Assembly (NCBI GenBank): GCA_905221605.1
Contig: CAJNDS010001307.1
Span: forward strand, 1 to 23,835
Source: Symbiodinium natans
Lineage: Eukaryota > Sar > Dinophyceae > Suessiales > Symbiodiniaceae
DNA: 23,835 bases
Direction: 5' to 3'
Part shown: piece by piece, positions 22,966 to 23,835 of the stretch
Layout of the letters: each line of letters starts with the position of its first letter
Position numbering within the stretch: the first letter of the stretch is position 1
The notes under the pieces: generated by a model
The model's database searches: none
The model's input: only the letters and a program-made list of their open reading frames with translations
Told to the model about the DNA's origin: nothing
Made by a program: the position numbers and the translations under genes

Positions 22966-23375
22966 CCCTGAACCCTAAACCCTGAACCTAAACCCTAAAC
23001 CCTGAACCCTAAACCACTAAACCCTAAACCCTAAACCCTAAACCCCAAAACCTAAACTCTAACCCTAAACCCTGAACCTTAAGTCTTAAACCTTAAACCC
23101 CAAACCCTAAACCCTGAACCCTAAACTCTAACCCAAAAACCAACCCCCCAACCACACCACAGGGGGGGGAGATCATCTTAGTACCCCATCCGCGGGGAAA
23201 ACCCTAAACCCAAAACCCTAAACCCCAAAACCCCAAAACCCCAAACCGTTAACCCTAAACCCTAAACCCTAAAACCCTAAAACCCTAAAACCCTAAACCC
23301 CAAACAAAACCCTAAACCCTAACCCTAAAACCCTAAAACCAACCCCCAACCACACTACAGGGGGGGGGGGGGGGT
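22966..23375. repeat. Interstitial telomere-like CCCTAAA arrays
   Basis: Two arrays of CCCTAAA and near variants (CCCTGAA, CCCCAAA, CCCTAAAA) run at about 22966-23133 and 23198-23335. Each is followed by the same ending: AACCAACCCCCAACCACAC or a close variant, then CACAG or TACAG and a run of 8-15 G. Dinoflagellate telomeres are TTTAGGG. Sequence continues on both sides, so this is interstitial or subtelomeric and not a chromosome end. Confidence 0.85.
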
Positions 23376-23835
23376 ACCATTGGGGGGGGGCAGGGGAAGG
23401 GGTGGGGGCCCGCCGGGGCTGAATCATATGTGTATATTGTATAAGTTTTTTCAACAAAATTGATGGGGCAAGTGTTTTTTGAATGGGTGCTTTGTCAGTA
23501 CAAGGAAGTAGAACAGTCACCGTAAGGCAACACGAAACCAAACAACGACAAGACAAAGTCCGTTCTGCTGGCAAATTGTAAAACAAGCCCTCTCAGTTCA
23601 ATGAAGATGTTCGAACGTGCGGACACGCCAGCTGAACCAACGCATGTGATCAGATGAAACATTTTTTTCCACAGTAGTGAGCGCGCGACTTGGAAACAGC
23701 AGTGCCAGGTCCAGGCGGTGGAATGCGCTCGAGCTGACCTGACTGATGCCTGTGCAACCCTGCGAGGCGGTAGTCCGTCAACCGCTGGCCTGTTCTTCTT
23801 CTGGATGTGACACTGTTGCAGAACTTCCAGGAATT
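23376..23835. other. Gene-free right edge
   Basis: A G-rich start (to about 23420) is followed by ordinary mixed sequence with no recognisable coding region, RNA gene or repeat. The longest open frame runs into the telomere-like array and is rejected. Confidence 0.5.

Noticed and set aside
22966-23375. Chromosome end (true telomere).
   Set aside because: Non-telomeric sequence continues for over 450 bp to the right, and the arrays are degenerate.

Overview
The window looks like nuclear DNA of a dinoflagellate, most likely Symbiodiniaceae. Four things point there: a 41-residue RCC1-like tandem-repeat protein of the type expanded in Symbiodinium genomes, sequences resembling the dinoflagellate trans-spliced leader (DinoSL), TTTAGGG-type telomere-like arrays, and very GC-rich coding DNA lying next to almost pure AT microsatellites. 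The assignment rests on recalled family knowledge, not on a database search.

Layout. At 248-1745 (minus) is a decayed, intronless gene with a ubiquitin-like N-terminus followed by about nine 123-bp RCC1-like repeats. It is broken by a net 29-bp deletion and preceded by a degenerate spliced-leader relic. Positions 1790-4080 hold no convincing gene. Positions 4080-5014 and 22398-22895 are the two halves of an AT-rich ACTATAT/AGTATAT array, split by one large insertion. Positions 22966-23375 are telomere-like CCCTAAA arrays, and the last 460 bp show nothing recognisable.

The insertion (5015-22397, minus strand, 17,383 bp) is a complete-looking Ty3/gypsy-related LTR retrotransposon. It has two 294-bp LTRs that look identical by eye, TGTGA...TCACA ends, a primer-binding site resembling tRNA-Pro, a polypurine tract and a possible 4-bp ATAT target duplication. 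In sense order it encodes: Gag with two CCCH zinc fingers and a retropepsin-like segment; ORF2 with the RT thumb/connection and a complete RNase H; and a very long ORF3 with integrase, a methyltransferase-like segment, the RT fingers/palm with the YVDD box, an RNA 2'-phosphotransferase (Tpt1/KptA)-like domain, coiled coils, one C2H2 and two RanBP2-type zinc fingers. A last ORF carries a membrane segment, a SWIM zinc finger and a phospholipase-D/nuclease-type HKD motif.

Three things stand out. The reverse transcriptase appears cut just after the YVDD box, with its two halves in swapped order on either side of RNase H-integrase. The element carries two RNA/nucleic-acid-processing cargo modules, Tpt1 and PLD, that are not standard for LTR elements. 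The LTR also contains a sense-strand DinoSL-like sequence, and an approximately 20-nt motif recurs in the same orientation, often near domain borders. Gag/ORF2 and ORF2/ORF3 are each offset by -1, so expression by -1 frameshifting is plausible. An assembly rearrangement must be excluded before the swapped RT is believed.
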